From assembly GCF_900102675.1 (NCBI RefSeq), contig NZ_FMYX01000006.1, forward strand, positions 62,001 to 126,000: a stretch of 64,000 nt of DNA. Reading direction: 5' to 3'. Below the pieces are notes generated by a model. It worked only from the letters and a program-made list of their open reading frames with translations, was not told the origin of the DNA and did not search any database. Positions 44,792 to 53,772 of this stretch are shown piece after piece; position 1 is the first letter of the stretch; each line of letters starts with the position of its first letter. Origin of the DNA: Pseudomonas guariconensis (lineage in GTDB: Bacteria; Pseudomonadota; Gammaproteobacteria; Pseudomonadales; Pseudomonadaceae). Position numbers and translations under genes: made by a program.

Positions 44792-46664
44792 AGATCCGGA
44801 AACTGCCGACCAGATGCTTGAGGCGGGTGGCTTGCTGTTCCAGGTCCGTGCAGGCGCGTAGGGTAGCCTGCAGGTTCTCGACGCCCTCCTGGTTGAGCAT
44901 GTTGATTTCGTTGATGTCCATGTTGATCGAGTCGACCACGGCGGTTTGCTCCTCGGTGGCCGTAGCCACCGACTGGTTCATGCCGTCGATTTCGCCGATA
45001 CGCACGGTCACGCTGTCCAGGCGCTCGCCGGCCTGGTTGGCGATCTCCACGCTGTCCTGGCTGTGGCGCTGGCTCTGACCCATGGTTTCGACCGACTCAC
45101 GGGCACCGACCTGCAGCTCCTCGATCATGTTCTGCACTTGCTGTGCCGATTCCTGGGTGCGGTGGGCGAGGTTGCGTACTTCGTCGGCGACCACGGCGAA
45201 ACCGCGGCCAGCCTCGCCTGCACGGGCGGCCTCGATCGCCGCGTTGAGCGCCAGCAGGTTCGTCTGTTGGGAAATGCTGGTGATCACCTCGAGAATCTGG
45301 CCGATGTTGACGGTCTTGTTGTTGAGCGTCTCGATGTGGGCGCTGGAGGTGACGATCAGGTCGGACAGGCGATTCATCGCCTCGATGTTGCGCTCCACCA
45401 CCTGCTGGCCTTCTTCGGCCAGCAGGCGCGCCGAGGTGGCGTGCTGAGAGGCCTGGGCCGCGTTGCCGGCGATCTCCTGGGCAGCGGCGCCGAGCTCGTT
45501 GATGGCGGCGGCGACGCTGTTGGTGCGGTTGGCCTGCTCGTCGGAGTTTGCCATCGACGAGTTGGAGGCACTGATCACCCGCAAGGCCACTTCGTTGACT
45601 TGTTCGGTGGCCGAGGACACTTCGCGGATCGAGGCGTGGATACGCTCGACGAAGCGGTTGAACGCCGTGCCGAGGATGCCGAACTCATCGTGTTGATGGA
45701 TCTGCAGGCGCTTGGTCAGGTCGCCTTCACCCTCGGCGATGTCTTCCATCGCACGGGTCATGGTGTGCAAGGGCTGCATCAGCACGCGGATCAGTAAACC
45801 CAGCAGGGCAATGATGATGACCACCGCCACGATCGTCGCGATCACCGCCGAGGTGCGGAAGGTGCTGAGCATGGCGAAGGCTTTGTCTTTATCTACCGAC
45901 AGGCCGATGTACCAGTTGGCCGAAGGCAGCCCCTTGATCGGGGTGAAGGTCAGCAAGCGAGCCTGGCCGTCGGACTCGACTTCGGTCAGCTCGCCGGACA
46001 GCTTGGGTGTTTGCTGTGGGAACAGGTCCGACAGCGACTTCATCACCAAGTCTTTGTTCGGATGTACCAGGATCTTGCCTTGGTCGTTGACCAGGAAGGC
46101 GTAGCCCATGCCGCCGAAGTCCAGCGAATTGATGATGTCCACAAGGCCGTCGAGGGCCAGGTCCCCACCGACCACACCGACAGTGCTCGAGACCTTGCTG
46201 AGGATACCGATGACCATCTTGTTGGTGGTCAAGTCGATGTAGGGTTCGGTCAGCATGGCGCCACTGGCGTTCATGCCGTCCTTGTACCAGGGGCGCACGC
46301 GAGGGTCGTAGCCGTCGGGCATCTTGGAATCGGGACGCACGCTGAAGCCGCCGTCCACCTTGCCCAGGTAGACGGTGAGAAAGCTCGACAGTAGGGCTTG
46401 CTGACTCATGAAGGTTTCGGCATTGGCCGGATTCTGTGCGATGTTCTGCGACAGGTTTTCCACTAACTTGATTCGGCCATCGAACAGGTTGCGAATGTTG
46501 GTCGAGGTGGATTCGCCCATTTCAGCCAGATAACTCTCCAGGTCGGCGCGAATGGCATTACGCTGGAGATAATCGTTGTAGAGGGTGAACAGGCTGAAGG
46601 CGAGTATCACGATCAAAGACGCCGCCAAGAGAATCTTGTGGCTGAAACGTAGGCTTTTGTTCAT
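44790..46664 (-). CDS. mcpG: Methyl-accepting chemotaxis protein, dCache amino-acid type (McpG-like)
   Basis: A 624-residue chemoreceptor: TM1 at 10-30, periplasmic dCache domain at about 31-275, TM2 near 276-300, HAMP, and a cytoplasmic signalling domain with the hairpin tip [33 protein letters not shown]. The dCache ligand signature for amino-acid-type ligands is present: R124, W126, Y127, Y142 and D168. At this position in KT2440, McpG (GABA receptor) is found, and P. aeruginosa has pctA/B/C. ATG 46664 is preferred over the longer frame. The GABA specificity is inferred from synteny. Confidence 0.88.
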   Translation of the reverse strand: MNKSLRFSHKILLAASLIVILAFSLFTLYNDYLQRNAIRADLESYLAEMGESTSTNIRNLFDGRIKLVENLSQNIAQNPANAETFMSQQALLSSFLTVYLGKVDGGFSVRPDSKMPDGYDPRVRPWYKDGMNASGAMLTEPYIDLTTNKMVIGILSKVSSTVGVVGGDLALDGLVDIINSLDFGGMGYAFLVNDQGKILVHPNKDLVMKSLSDLFPQQTPKLSGELTEVESDGQARLLTFTPIKGLPSANWYIGLSVDKDKAFAMLSTFRTSAVIATIVAVVIIIALLGLLIRVLMQPLHTMTRAMEDIAEGEGDLTKRLQIHQHDEFGILGTAFNRFVERIHASIREVSSATEQVNEVALRVISASNSSMANSDEQANRTNSVAAAINELGAAAQEIAGNAAQASQHATSARLLAEEGQQVVERNIEAMNRLSDLIVTSSAHIETLNNKTVNIGQILEVITSISQQTNLLALNAAIEAARAGEAGRGFAVVADEVRNLAHRTQESAQQVQNMIEELQVGARESVETMGQSQRHSQDSVEIANQAGERLDSVTVRIGEIDGMNQSVATATEEQTAVVDSINMDINEINMLNQEGVENLQATLRACTDLEQQATRLKHLVGSFRI

Positions 46665-46830
46665 GGCGTGGTCCGCTAAGGTTTTTATCGGGTCGTTCGC
46701 ACGAAGGCAGCTTGAAAACAGTGCAACAATCACCGGAGGTCCTTTTCGGGATGTTCCTGTCTTTCAGAATGAGTAGCACCACGGGGTATCGGCCGTTATG
46801 CGGCAAAGCTTGAATAGAGGATGAAAGAAG

Positions 46831-48306
46831 ATGTCGGATACTTCGCAAATAGTTGTGGGGGCGGGGCCTGACGGCCAGCCAGTGAGCCAAGCCATGCGCC
46901 TGGCCAACCGTCATGGGCTGGTTGCCGGTGCCACAGGGACGGGCAAGACCGTGACCCTGCAACGCCTGGCCGAGGTCTTCAGCGATGCGGGAGTTGCGGT
47001 GTTCGCCGCCGACGTGAAGGGCGACCTGTGCGGCCTGGGGGCAGCCGGAGCCCCGCAGGGCAAAGTGGCCGAGCGTATCGCCGCAATGCCGTGGTTGGGC
47101 CACCGCCCTCAGGCCTATCCCGTGACCTTGTGGGATATTGCAGGGGAGTCGGGTCATCCCTTGCGAACGACACTCAGTGAAATGGGGCCTCTGTTGTTGG
47201 GCAACTTGCTGGAGCTGACCGACAGCCAGCAGGCAGCACTATACGCAGCCTTCAAGGTGGCTGACCGCGAAGGGCTATTGCTCCTGGACCTCAAGGACCT
47301 CAAGGCGCTGCTCGGGCACTTGAAGGACAACCCGCAATTGCTGGGTGAGGACAGCGCATTGATGACCACGGGCTCCACCCAGGCCCTGCTACGTCGCCTG
47401 GCGACTCTGGAGCAACAGGGGGCCGAGGCCCTGTTCGGAGAGCCGGCCCTGCAACTGGAGGATCTACTGCGCCCGGACCGCGATGGGCGAGGGCGCATCC
47501 ACTTGCTCGATGCCAGCCGGTTGGTGCATGAGGCGCCGAAGGTCTACGCCACCTTCCTTTTATGGTTGTTGGCCGAGTTGTTCGAACAGTTGCCCGAGCG
47601 TGGTGATGCCGACAAACCGGTGTTGGCGTTGTTCTTCGACGAGGCGCATCTGCTGTTCAACGGCACCCCCAAGGCCCTGCAGGATCGCCTCGAGCAAGTG
47701 GTTCGACTGATCCGCTCCAAAGGCGTAGGGGTTTATTTCGTGACCCAGTCGCCAGGGGACTTGCCCGATGCCGTGCTGGCGCAGTTGGGGCTGCGTATCC
47801 AGCATGGGCTTCGTGCGTTCACCGCCAAGGAGCAGAAGTCGCTCAGGGCCGTGGCCGACGGATTCCGTCCTAACCCGGCATTCGATGCACTCGCCGTGTT
47901 GACCGAACTGGGTATCGGTGAGGCATTGGTAGGGACCCTGCAGGAGAAAGGCACGCCGGAAATGGTCCAGCGGGTACTGGTAGCGCCACCGCAGTCGCGT
48001 ATCGGGCCGTTGACCGAGACCGAGCGCAAAGCGCTGGTTGCAGCCTCGCCACTGGCGGGACGTTATGACAAACCAGTCGACCGTGAATCGGCTTATGAGA
48101 TGCTGACCGCTCGCAAGGGCGAGCCGGTGGAGCCCGTGCCGCAGCCCAAGGCCGATGAGGAGAGCTTCGCCGACAAGGCTGGAGAGTTTTTGCAGAGTGC
48201 TGCGGGGCAGGCGATCAAGTCGGCAGTGCGCCAGGCGGCCAATCAGTTGGGGCGCCAATTGGTGCGTGGCCTGATGGGCTCGCTGCTGGGCGGCAAACGG
48301 CGGTAG
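46831..48306 (+). CDS. HerA-like/DUF853 ATPase (YjgR family)
   Basis: A 491-residue P-loop ATPase. Walker A GATGTGKT at about 33-40, Walker B LALFFDEAHLLF, an FTAKEQKSLRAVADGF region, and a low-complexity C-terminal tail (SAVRQAANQLGRQLVRGL). It is of the DUF853 family related to HerA/FtsK translocases. Cellular role in pseudomonads is unclear. Divergent from the chemoreceptor, with a strong hairpin terminator behind it. Confidence 0.87.
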   Translation: MSDTSQIVVGAGPDGQPVSQAMRLANRHGLVAGATGTGKTVTLQRLAEVFSDAGVAVFAADVKGDLCGLGAAGAPQGKVAERIAAMPWLGHRPQAYPVTLWDIAGESGHPLRTTLSEMGPLLLGNLLELTDSQQAALYAAFKVADREGLLLLDLKDLKALLGHLKDNPQLLGEDSALMTTGSTQALLRRLATLEQQGAEALFGEPALQLEDLLRPDRDGRGRIHLLDASRLVHEAPKVYATFLLWLLAELFEQLPERGDADKPVLALFFDEAHLLFNGTPKALQDRLEQVVRLIRSKGVGVYFVTQSPGDLPDAVLAQLGLRIQHGLRAFTAKEQKSLRAVADGFRPNPAFDALAVLTELGIGEALVGTLQEKGTPEMVQRVLVAPPQSRIGPLTETERKALVAASPLAGRYDKPVDRESAYEMLTARKGEPVEPVPQPKADEESFADKAGEFLQSAAGQAIKSAVRQAANQLGRQLVRGLMGSLLGGKRR

Positions 48307-48350
48307 TGGCCAGTGGCGCCAGCACTCACAGGTGCTAGGCATCGTGAACC

Positions 48351-48384
48351 CATGAAAAAGGCGCCCGAAGGCGCCTTTTTCATG
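48351..48384. terminator. Bidirectional terminator between the HerA-like gene and pitA
   Basis: A 15-bp perfect inverted repeat with CGAA loop (48351-48365 and 48370-48384). The GGCGCC stem is followed by T5 on the plus strand, and the opposite arm gives T5 on the minus strand. It serves both convergent genes. Confidence 0.94.
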
Positions 48385-48397
48385 ACAGCGGTATCGA

Positions 48398-49870
48398 TCA
48401 GCCGATCGCCTTGGAGGCCAGCCAGAACAGGCCGGCGGCCAGGCCCATCGAAGCCGGCAGGGTCAGGACCCAGGCCAGCAGGATGGTCTTCACGGTGCCG
48501 CCTTGCAGGCCGCTCTTGTTGGCGACCATGGTGCCGGCGACACCCGACGACAATACGTGGGTGGTCGAGACCGGCAGGCTGAAAACGTTGGCCAAGCCGA
48601 TGGCGCAGGCTGCGGTGATCTGCGCCGACATGCCCTGGGCGTAGGTCATGCCTTGCTTGCCGATCTTCTCGCCGACGGTCAGCACCACGCGCTTCCAGCC
48701 GACCATGGTGCCCAGGCCCAGGGCCAGGGCGACAGCCACGATCACCCAGAACGGTGCGTATTCGGTGGTGGCGGTCAGGTCTTTGCGCAGCTTCTCGAGG
48801 TCGGCCTTTTCACGGCTTTCCAGTCCTGGGAGCTTGCCGACCTTCTTGGCGGTGTCATCCAGGCAGAGCAGATAGCGACGGACTTCGACGCGCTTCTCCG
48901 CGCTCAGGTCGCGGTAGTCGGTGACACCGTGCAGCGACGATTGCAGGGCGGCGATGGTCGGTTCGGTCTGCTGCGGATTGCAGCTGAACTGCTCCGGCAG
49001 GTCGGTCGACTTGGCCTTGCCCAGTGCCAGGAACTCGCCCAGGGTGGCGGCGTTGCGCTGGTAGAACTGGCTCATGTGCAGGGTGGCGTCGCGGGTACGC
49101 TCGATCTGGTAGGTGGTGCTGTTCAGGTCGAGGACGAACTTGGCAGGAACGATACCGATCAGGACCAGCATGATCAGGCCGATGCCTTTCTGGCCGTCGT
49201 TGGAGCCGTGCACGAAGCTGACGCCCATCGCGGAAATCACCAGCACCAGGCGATTCCAGAATGGCGGATGCTTCTTGTCGTCCAGCTTGCGGCGTTGTTC
49301 CGGTGTCTTGTGCATCTTCGACAGCGGGCGCCACCATTTGAGGCCGATCAATACCAGGGCCGCGACGGCGAAGCCGGCCATGGGCGAGATCACCAGCGAC
49401 ATGGCGATGTCGATCGCTTTCTGCCAGTTGACGCCATCGCCGAGGGGGATGTCGTTGAGCAGGGCATTGGCCAGGCCCACGCCCAGGATCGAGCCGATCA
49501 GGGTATGAGAGCTGGATGCGGGGATGCCGAAGTACCAGGTGCCGAGGTTCCAGGTGATGGCCGCGGCCAGCAACGAGAAGACCATGGCCAGCCCGTGTCC
49601 GGTGTTCACATTGATCAGCAGTTCGACTGGCAGCAGGTGGACGATGGCATAGGCCACCCCGACGCCGCCGAGCAGAACCCCGAGGAAGTTGAACACACCG
49701 GAGAAGAACACGGCCAGGTGCGGTGGCATGGCTTTGGTATAGATGACGGTGGCTACCGCGTTGGCGGTGTCATGAAAGCCATTGATGAACTCGAATGCGA
49801 GCACGAAGGTCAGAGCGAGCAGCAAGCTCACCAGCACCCACGCATCCAGTCCGCTGAATAAATCGATCAT
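48398..49870 (-). CDS. pitA: Low-affinity inorganic phosphate transporter PitA
   Basis: A 490-residue PiT-family permease (phosphate as metal-phosphate with H+). The two PD001131-type repeats are visible: FEFINGFHDTANAVATVIYT near residue 30 and a C-terminal TTHVLSSGVAGTMVANKSGL. It has about 10-12 TM segments and a large central loop at 240-390 rich in charged residues. ATG 49870 (MIDLFSGLD) is chosen over an upstream frame. It lies 11 bases from the 48.35 kb terminator region. Ligand scope is inferred from family. Confidence 0.93.
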   Translation of the reverse strand: MIDLFSGLDAWVLVSLLLALTFVLAFEFINGFHDTANAVATVIYTKAMPPHLAVFFSGVFNFLGVLLGGVGVAYAIVHLLPVELLINVNTGHGLAMVFSLLAAAITWNLGTWYFGIPASSSHTLIGSILGVGLANALLNDIPLGDGVNWQKAIDIAMSLVISPMAGFAVAALVLIGLKWWRPLSKMHKTPEQRRKLDDKKHPPFWNRLVLVISAMGVSFVHGSNDGQKGIGLIMLVLIGIVPAKFVLDLNSTTYQIERTRDATLHMSQFYQRNAATLGEFLALGKAKSTDLPEQFSCNPQQTEPTIAALQSSLHGVTDYRDLSAEKRVEVRRYLLCLDDTAKKVGKLPGLESREKADLEKLRKDLTATTEYAPFWVIVAVALALGLGTMVGWKRVVLTVGEKIGKQGMTYAQGMSAQITAACAIGLANVFSLPVSTTHVLSSGVAGTMVANKSGLQGGTVKTILLAWVLTLPASMGLAAGLFWLASKAIG

Positions 49871-50189
49871 GAAGGTTGTCTGGCGGTCATAGGGGGGCGC
49901 GATTATGCCAGAAAACCTTGGCAATCGATGCCCCTGCAACCGATCGACGAGACGGGAAACATCCCAGGGAAGCGGCGATTCGATGCAAGATAGGTAGGGT
50001 TTTTCACGACTAAAATCGCTAAAAAACCACAAAAAAGCAGCTAAAACCCGCAATCATGAATATGGTGGTTATTTCAAACGATCGTATGAAATTTGTGTAA
50101 TTCCATTTCATCATGGCGCATCGATAAAAGGACCGCTGCGCACCACCGCGTTGAAGGCGGTGGTGCGCCGCTTCGCAAGGCACACCGGG
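49871..50189. other. Gene-free region upstream of pitA with palindromes
   Basis: 319 bp with no credible gene. It holds A-rich stretches (49990-50045), a 22-bp palindrome at 50071-50092 with one mismatched pair (arms ATTTCA and TGAAAT around a central CGATCG), and a hairpin with arms GCGCACCACCGC at 50138-50149 and 50157-50168 that probably ends the 68-residue gene. The A/T-rich part is the likely pitA promoter. Confidence 0.65.
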
Positions 50190-50396
50190 TCAGGTGTTCT
50201 CGCTGCGCAGTTCCTTTTCCATTTTTTCCAGCTCTTGGGCGAAGACCTGGTCCTGGACAGTGGCGCGCTTGCGCCAAGGTTTGCGCTCTGGTTCCAATTG
50301 CGCGGCGTAAGTGGTCACTTCACCACCGTATACTTCCTTGTAACGTTCAGCCTGGCGCTCGAGTTCCGCGCGCAGTTCTTCTTTCGTCACAGTCAT
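50190..50396 (-). CDS. Conserved hypothetical 68-residue protein
   Basis: A small soluble protein rich in charged residues (MTVTKEELRAELERQAERY... and EKMEKELRSENT at the end), likely alpha-helical. ATG 50396 was chosen; a longer frame to 50543 adds a Pro/Cys-containing segment with no ribosome site. It contains no recognised domain. The hairpin at 50138-50168 lies downstream. Function unknown. Confidence 0.6.
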   Translation of the reverse strand: MTVTKEELRAELERQAERYKEVYGGEVTTYAAQLEPERKPWRKRATVQDQVFAQELEKMEKELRSENT

Positions 50397-50771
50397 ACCC
50401 GAATAGGTTGAAATTTTGCCTTGGCGTTCATCATGCAAAGTTATGCAGACGGCTACGTCGCCAAGGCGAACATGCTGTCGCAGCGACAGGATCCATGAGG
50501 TACATGGCACTTGGATTAACGGGGTAGGCCCTGAGCCCTGCACCTGACTGGCGGCGTCTCCGTGGGAACGTCGACGAATATCGTTCTGAATGAACGATCC
50601 GGCCAGCGCATTCGATTATAGCAATCGATAAGTCAATGGCCATCATTCTTTAGCGGCACGTGCCAAACATTCAAAGTTATGTAGTGGGCACAATGGCGAT
50701 AATCAGACTGGCCGTGAAAGTTTGAGGTGTGCTCGTCCATGAAAGTTCGGGCGAACAACAAGGAAAACAAA

Positions 50772-50798
50772 AACGGCCTCGTGGGAAACGAGGCCGTT
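50772..50798 (-). terminator. Orphan hairpin with a T-rich flank on the minus strand
   Basis: AACGGCCTCGT (50772-50782) and ACGAGGCCGTT (50788-50798) form an 11-bp stem with a GGGAA loop. On the minus strand it is followed by a TTTTTGTTTT-like tract, so it looks like a terminator of a minus-strand transcript that would have to start within about 150 bp. No gene there is visible, so it could belong to a small RNA. Confidence 0.55.
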
Positions 50799-50892
50799 GC
50801 CTGGGACTTCTACGGTGGGTACCTGACCAGTCTCTCCAAAGAAGCCACATGTGGCAGGAGAAAGGTATAAGTAAAAGTGTCAGCGGTCAATT

Positions 50893-50924
50893 GCGATTAT
50901 CGGCCGTTGGTTCGATAATCGCAC
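50893..50924. promoter_or_regulatory. PcaR boxes upstream of pcaR
   Basis: GTTCGATAATCGCAC at 50910-50924 is identical to the box before pcaI and to the PcaR site I recall from P. putida. GCGATTATCG at 50893-50902 is an inverted partial partner. Location 28 bp before the pcaR start fits autoregulation. Confidence 0.85.
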
Positions 50925-50951
50925 AAGCGACCGTTTTTTTTGAGGTTCACC

Positions 50952-51827
50952 ATGAGCGAAGAAACCCTGGACAAAGCTTCCGCCAATCCGGAGCCGGGAC
51001 GTACCGCAGCGCCTGCACTGGCCCCGCCGATCGTGGCCTCGCCCGCCAAACGTATCCAGGCCTTTACCGGCGACCCGGATTTCATGACTTCGCTGGCCCG
51101 TGGGCTGGCGGTCATCCAGGCCTTCCAGGAGCGCAAGCGCCACCTGACCATCGCACAGATCAGCCATCGCACCGAGATTCCCCGGGCGGCGGTGCGCCGC
51201 TGTCTGCATACCCTGATCAAACTGGGTTACGCGACCACCGATGGGCGCACCTATTCGTTGTTGCCCAAGGTCCTGACCCTGGGGCATGCGTATCTGTCCT
51301 CGACACCTCTTGCGGTCTCCGCGCAGCCTTACCTGGATCGGATCAGCGATCAGTTGCACGAAGCGGCCAACATGGCGACGCTCGAAGGTGACGACATTTT
51401 GTATATCGCCCGTTCGGCAACGGTGGAGCGGTTGATCTCGGTCGACCTTTCGGTGGGCGGCCGCTTGCCGGCCTACTGCACCTCGATGGGGCGTATCCTG
51501 CTGGCAGCACTGGACGATGCCAGTCTCTGGGAATACCTCGAACGCGCCGACCTCAAAGCCCGCACCAGTCGAACCCTGCACGATCCGGACTCACTGTTCG
51601 CCTGCATACAGCAGGTGCGCGCCCAAGGCTGGTGCGTGGTGGACCAGGAGCTGGAACAGGGCCTGCGCTCGATCGCGGTGCCGATCTACGACGCCTCGGG
51701 GCAGGTACTGGCCGCTCTCAACGTCAGTACTCACGTGGGTCGGGTGACGCGCAGCGAGTTGGAGCAGCGCTTCCTGCCGATCCTGCTGGCGGCCAGCCGC
51801 GACCTCTGCCACCAGCTATTTGGATAG
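50952..51827 (+). CDS. pcaR: IclR-family regulator PcaR of the beta-ketoadipate pathway
   Basis: A 291-residue IclR-type regulator: an N-terminal extension, then winged HTH (RHLTIAQISHRTEIPRAAVR) and a C-terminal effector domain. PcaR is activated by beta-ketoadipate and controls pca transport and catabolic genes (known). ATG 50952 has GAGG six bases upstream. It opens the pca cluster and carries PcaR boxes in its own promoter, as expected for autoregulation. A hairpin follows its stop at 51837-51853. Confidence 0.95.
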   Translation: MSEETLDKASANPEPGRTAAPALAPPIVASPAKRIQAFTGDPDFMTSLARGLAVIQAFQERKRHLTIAQISHRTEIPRAAVRRCLHTLIKLGYATTDGRTYSLLPKVLTLGHAYLSSTPLAVSAQPYLDRISDQLHEAANMATLEGDDILYIARSATVERLISVDLSVGGRLPAYCTSMGRILLAALDDASLWEYLERADLKARTSRTLHDPDSLFACIQQVRAQGWCVVDQELEQGLRSIAVPIYDASGQVLAALNVSTHVGRVTRSELEQRFLPILLAASRDLCHQLFG

Positions 51828-52167
51828 CAATGCCCAGGGCCGCTTCGCGGCCCATTCACGGTCTGCATTTATCCACAGGCCGAACGGCGCCACGCGTTTC
51901 TTGTTCGATTAACGCACAGTCTCGTTTTCCATGAATTGCGCACCTGGGATGCGCTGATTAATGTCTTGCGCAACGGTCGGTTTGCCGACCGGACAATAAC
52001 AACATTCGAGACGCACCCCATGAGCATTGTCCTTTCGCTGTCGCGGCCGCACCCGCCTGCAGCGTCGCCGCTTTCCGGCTGATCCACCGACGCATTCGCT
52101 TATCCTGCTCCCTGCACATCCTCCGTGTGCAGTGGCCTGTCTGCGCCTCATTTTCCGGACAACAACA
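51828..52167. promoter_or_regulatory. pcaR-pcaK intergenic region
   Basis: 340 bp without a gene. After pcaR: hairpin GGGCCGC-ttc-GCGGCCC (51837-51853). A PcaR-like box GTTCGATTAACGCAC at 51903-51917 is 13/15 identical to the pcaI box. A hairpin-forming ACGGTCGG/GCCGACCGG lies at about 51969-51990. Just before the pcaK start, AACAACAA at 52161-52168 fits the A-rich AAnAAnAA motif bound by Hfq/Crc. Confidence 0.75.
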
Positions 52168-53514
52168 ATGAATAAACCGCAAACCGCTGTCGGAAACTGC
52201 CTCGACGTCCAGTCCTTCATCAACGACCAGCCACTGTCCCGCTATCAGTGGCGGGTGGTGATCCTGTGTTTTCTGATCGTCTTCCTCGATGGCCTGGATA
52301 CCGCGGCCATGGGTTTCATCGCGCCGGCCCTGTCCCAGGAGTGGGGCATCGATCGCGCAAGCCTTGGCCCGGTGATGAGCGCTGCGCTGATTGGCATGGT
52401 GTTCGGTGCCCTGGGGTCGGGGCCTTTGGCTGACCGCTTCGGGCGCAAGGGCGTGCTGGTCGGGGCGGTGCTGGTGTTCGGCGGCTTCAGCCTGGCCTCG
52501 GCCTATGCCACCGACGTCGATCAACTGCTGGTGCTGCGTTTTCTCACTGGCCTGGGGCTGGGCGCTGGTATGCCCAATGCCACCACGCTGCTCTCCGAGT
52601 ACACCCCCGAGCGGCTCAAGTCATTGCTGGTCACCAGCATGTTCTGTGGCTTCAATCTGGGCATGGCAGGCGGTGGTTTCATTTCCGCCAAGCTGATCCC
52701 CGCCTACGGCTGGCATAGCCTGCTGGTGCTCGGTGGCGTGCTGCCGCTGCTGTTGGCGGTGGTGCTGCTGGTGTGGTTGCCGGAGTCCGCGCGGTTTCTG
52801 GTGGTGCGCAATCGCGGGATCGACAAGGTTCGCAAGGCCTTGGCTCCGATCGCTCCTGCCAAGGTAGCTGAGGCGGCGAGCTTCAGTGTGCCGGAACAGA
52901 AGGCGGTGGCCGCCGGCAACGTGTTCACGGTGATCTTCTCCGGCACCTATGGTCTGGGCACCGTTTTGCTCTGGCTGACCTACTTCATGGGGCTGGTCAT
53001 CGTCTACCTGCTGACCAGCTGGCTGCCGACCCTGATGCGTGACAGTGGTGCCAGCATGGAGCAGGCCGCGTTCATTGGCGCCTTGTTCCAGTTCGGTGGC
53101 GTACTCAGCGCGGTTGGCGTGGGCTGGGCGATGGACCGCTTCAGCCCACACAAGGTCATTGGTCTGTTCTATCTATTGGCGGGTGTGTTCGCCTACGCAG
53201 TCGGGCAGAGCCTGGGCAACATGACTCTGCTGGCCACCCTGGTGCTGGTGGCGGGCATGTGCATTAACGGCGCGCAATCGGCCATGCCCTCGTTGGCAGC
53301 GCGGTTCTACCCCACTCAAGGGCGTGCCACCGGGGTGTCTTGGATGCTCGGCATCGGCCGGTTCGGCGCGATCCTCGGGGCCTGGAGCGGCGCGACGTTG
53401 CTGGGACTTGGCTGGAACTTCGAACAGGTGCTGACCGCGCTGCTGGTGCCAGCGGCGCTGGCCACCGTGGGTGTGGTGGTCAAAGGGCTGGTGAGCCACG
53501 CCGACGCGACCTGA
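52168..53514 (+). CDS. pcaK: 4-Hydroxybenzoate/protocatechuate MFS transporter PcaK
   Basis: A 448-residue aromatic-acid:H+ symporter with about 12 TM segments. It begins MNKPQTAVGNCLDVQSFINDQ, with FLDGLDTAAMGFIAPAL, LADRFGRKGVLVG and WLPESARFLV, all typical of PcaK. It imports 4-hydroxybenzoate (and in some strains mediates chemotaxis). ATG 52168 lies 0 to 7 bases after the Crc-like motif, so translation is probably subject to catabolite control. The longer frame from 52027 is rejected. Confidence 0.95.
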   Translation: MNKPQTAVGNCLDVQSFINDQPLSRYQWRVVILCFLIVFLDGLDTAAMGFIAPALSQEWGIDRASLGPVMSAALIGMVFGALGSGPLADRFGRKGVLVGAVLVFGGFSLASAYATDVDQLLVLRFLTGLGLGAGMPNATTLLSEYTPERLKSLLVTSMFCGFNLGMAGGGFISAKLIPAYGWHSLLVLGGVLPLLLAVVLLVWLPESARFLVVRNRGIDKVRKALAPIAPAKVAEAASFSVPEQKAVAAGNVFTVIFSGTYGLGTVLLWLTYFMGLVIVYLLTSWLPTLMRDSGASMEQAAFIGALFQFGGVLSAVGVGWAMDRFSPHKVIGLFYLLAGVFAYAVGQSLGNMTLLATLVLVAGMCINGAQSAMPSLAARFYPTQGRATGVSWMLGIGRFGAILGAWSGATLLGLGWNFEQVLTALLVPAALATVGVVVKGLVSHADAT

Positions 53515-53528
53515 TCGCTCAGGGTGGA

Positions 53529-53594
53529 GGAGCGATTTACCCGCAGATGAGAGGGTGCACCTCACCGTTGTTTCGCGGTTAAACCCGGCTCCAC
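53529..53594. repeat. Diverged REP pair after pcaK
   Basis: GGAGCGATTTACCCGC at 53529-53544 and TTTCGCGGTTAAACCCGGCTCC at 53571-53592 are inverted to each other and match the REP core used elsewhere. Confidence 0.7.
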
Positions 53595-53642
53595 GCAGGT
53601 GTGCCCTGGGTCTGGGACGAATTGATAGCGGAACAACAAATG

Positions 53643-53676
53643 GTTCGATAATCGCACAAAAGTGCGATTATCGGAT
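53643..53676. promoter_or_regulatory. PcaR box pair upstream of pcaI
   Basis: GTTCGATAATCGCAC (53643-53657) and the inverted GTGCGATTATCGGAT (53662-53676) lie 97 bp before pcaI. Identical to the pcaR-promoter box, and matching the pcaI promoter described in P. putida. It shows that pcaIJ and downstream genes are under PcaR control. Confidence 0.9.
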
Positions 53677-53772
53677 TGTAAGCGCCCCGGCGTCCTCCTT
53701 AATCTGAGCCCATCGCAGCGATGCATCGGCCCGCTGCTCCCTGACCCGACTCGTCCTGACCAGGAGTCTCCA

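Larger units (their letters stand above)
50397..50951. other. 555-bp gene-free region upstream of pcaR
   Basis: No convincing gene is visible. It contains A/T-rich segments (50400-50460, 50590-50720), an AACAACAAGGAAAACAAAAA stretch at about 50754-50773, a strong hairpin at 50772-50798, and then the pcaR promoter with its operators. A short RNA gene could be hidden here; I do not recognise one. Confidence 0.5.

Noticed and set aside
48503..49861. Open frame of 452 codons opposite pitA
   Set aside because: Antisense shadow; His/Gln-rich translation, no family match.
52021..52083. Possible 20-codon leader peptide upstream of pcaK
   Set aside because: It lies in a G/C-rich stretch with no ribosome site and no attenuator-like hairpin near it.
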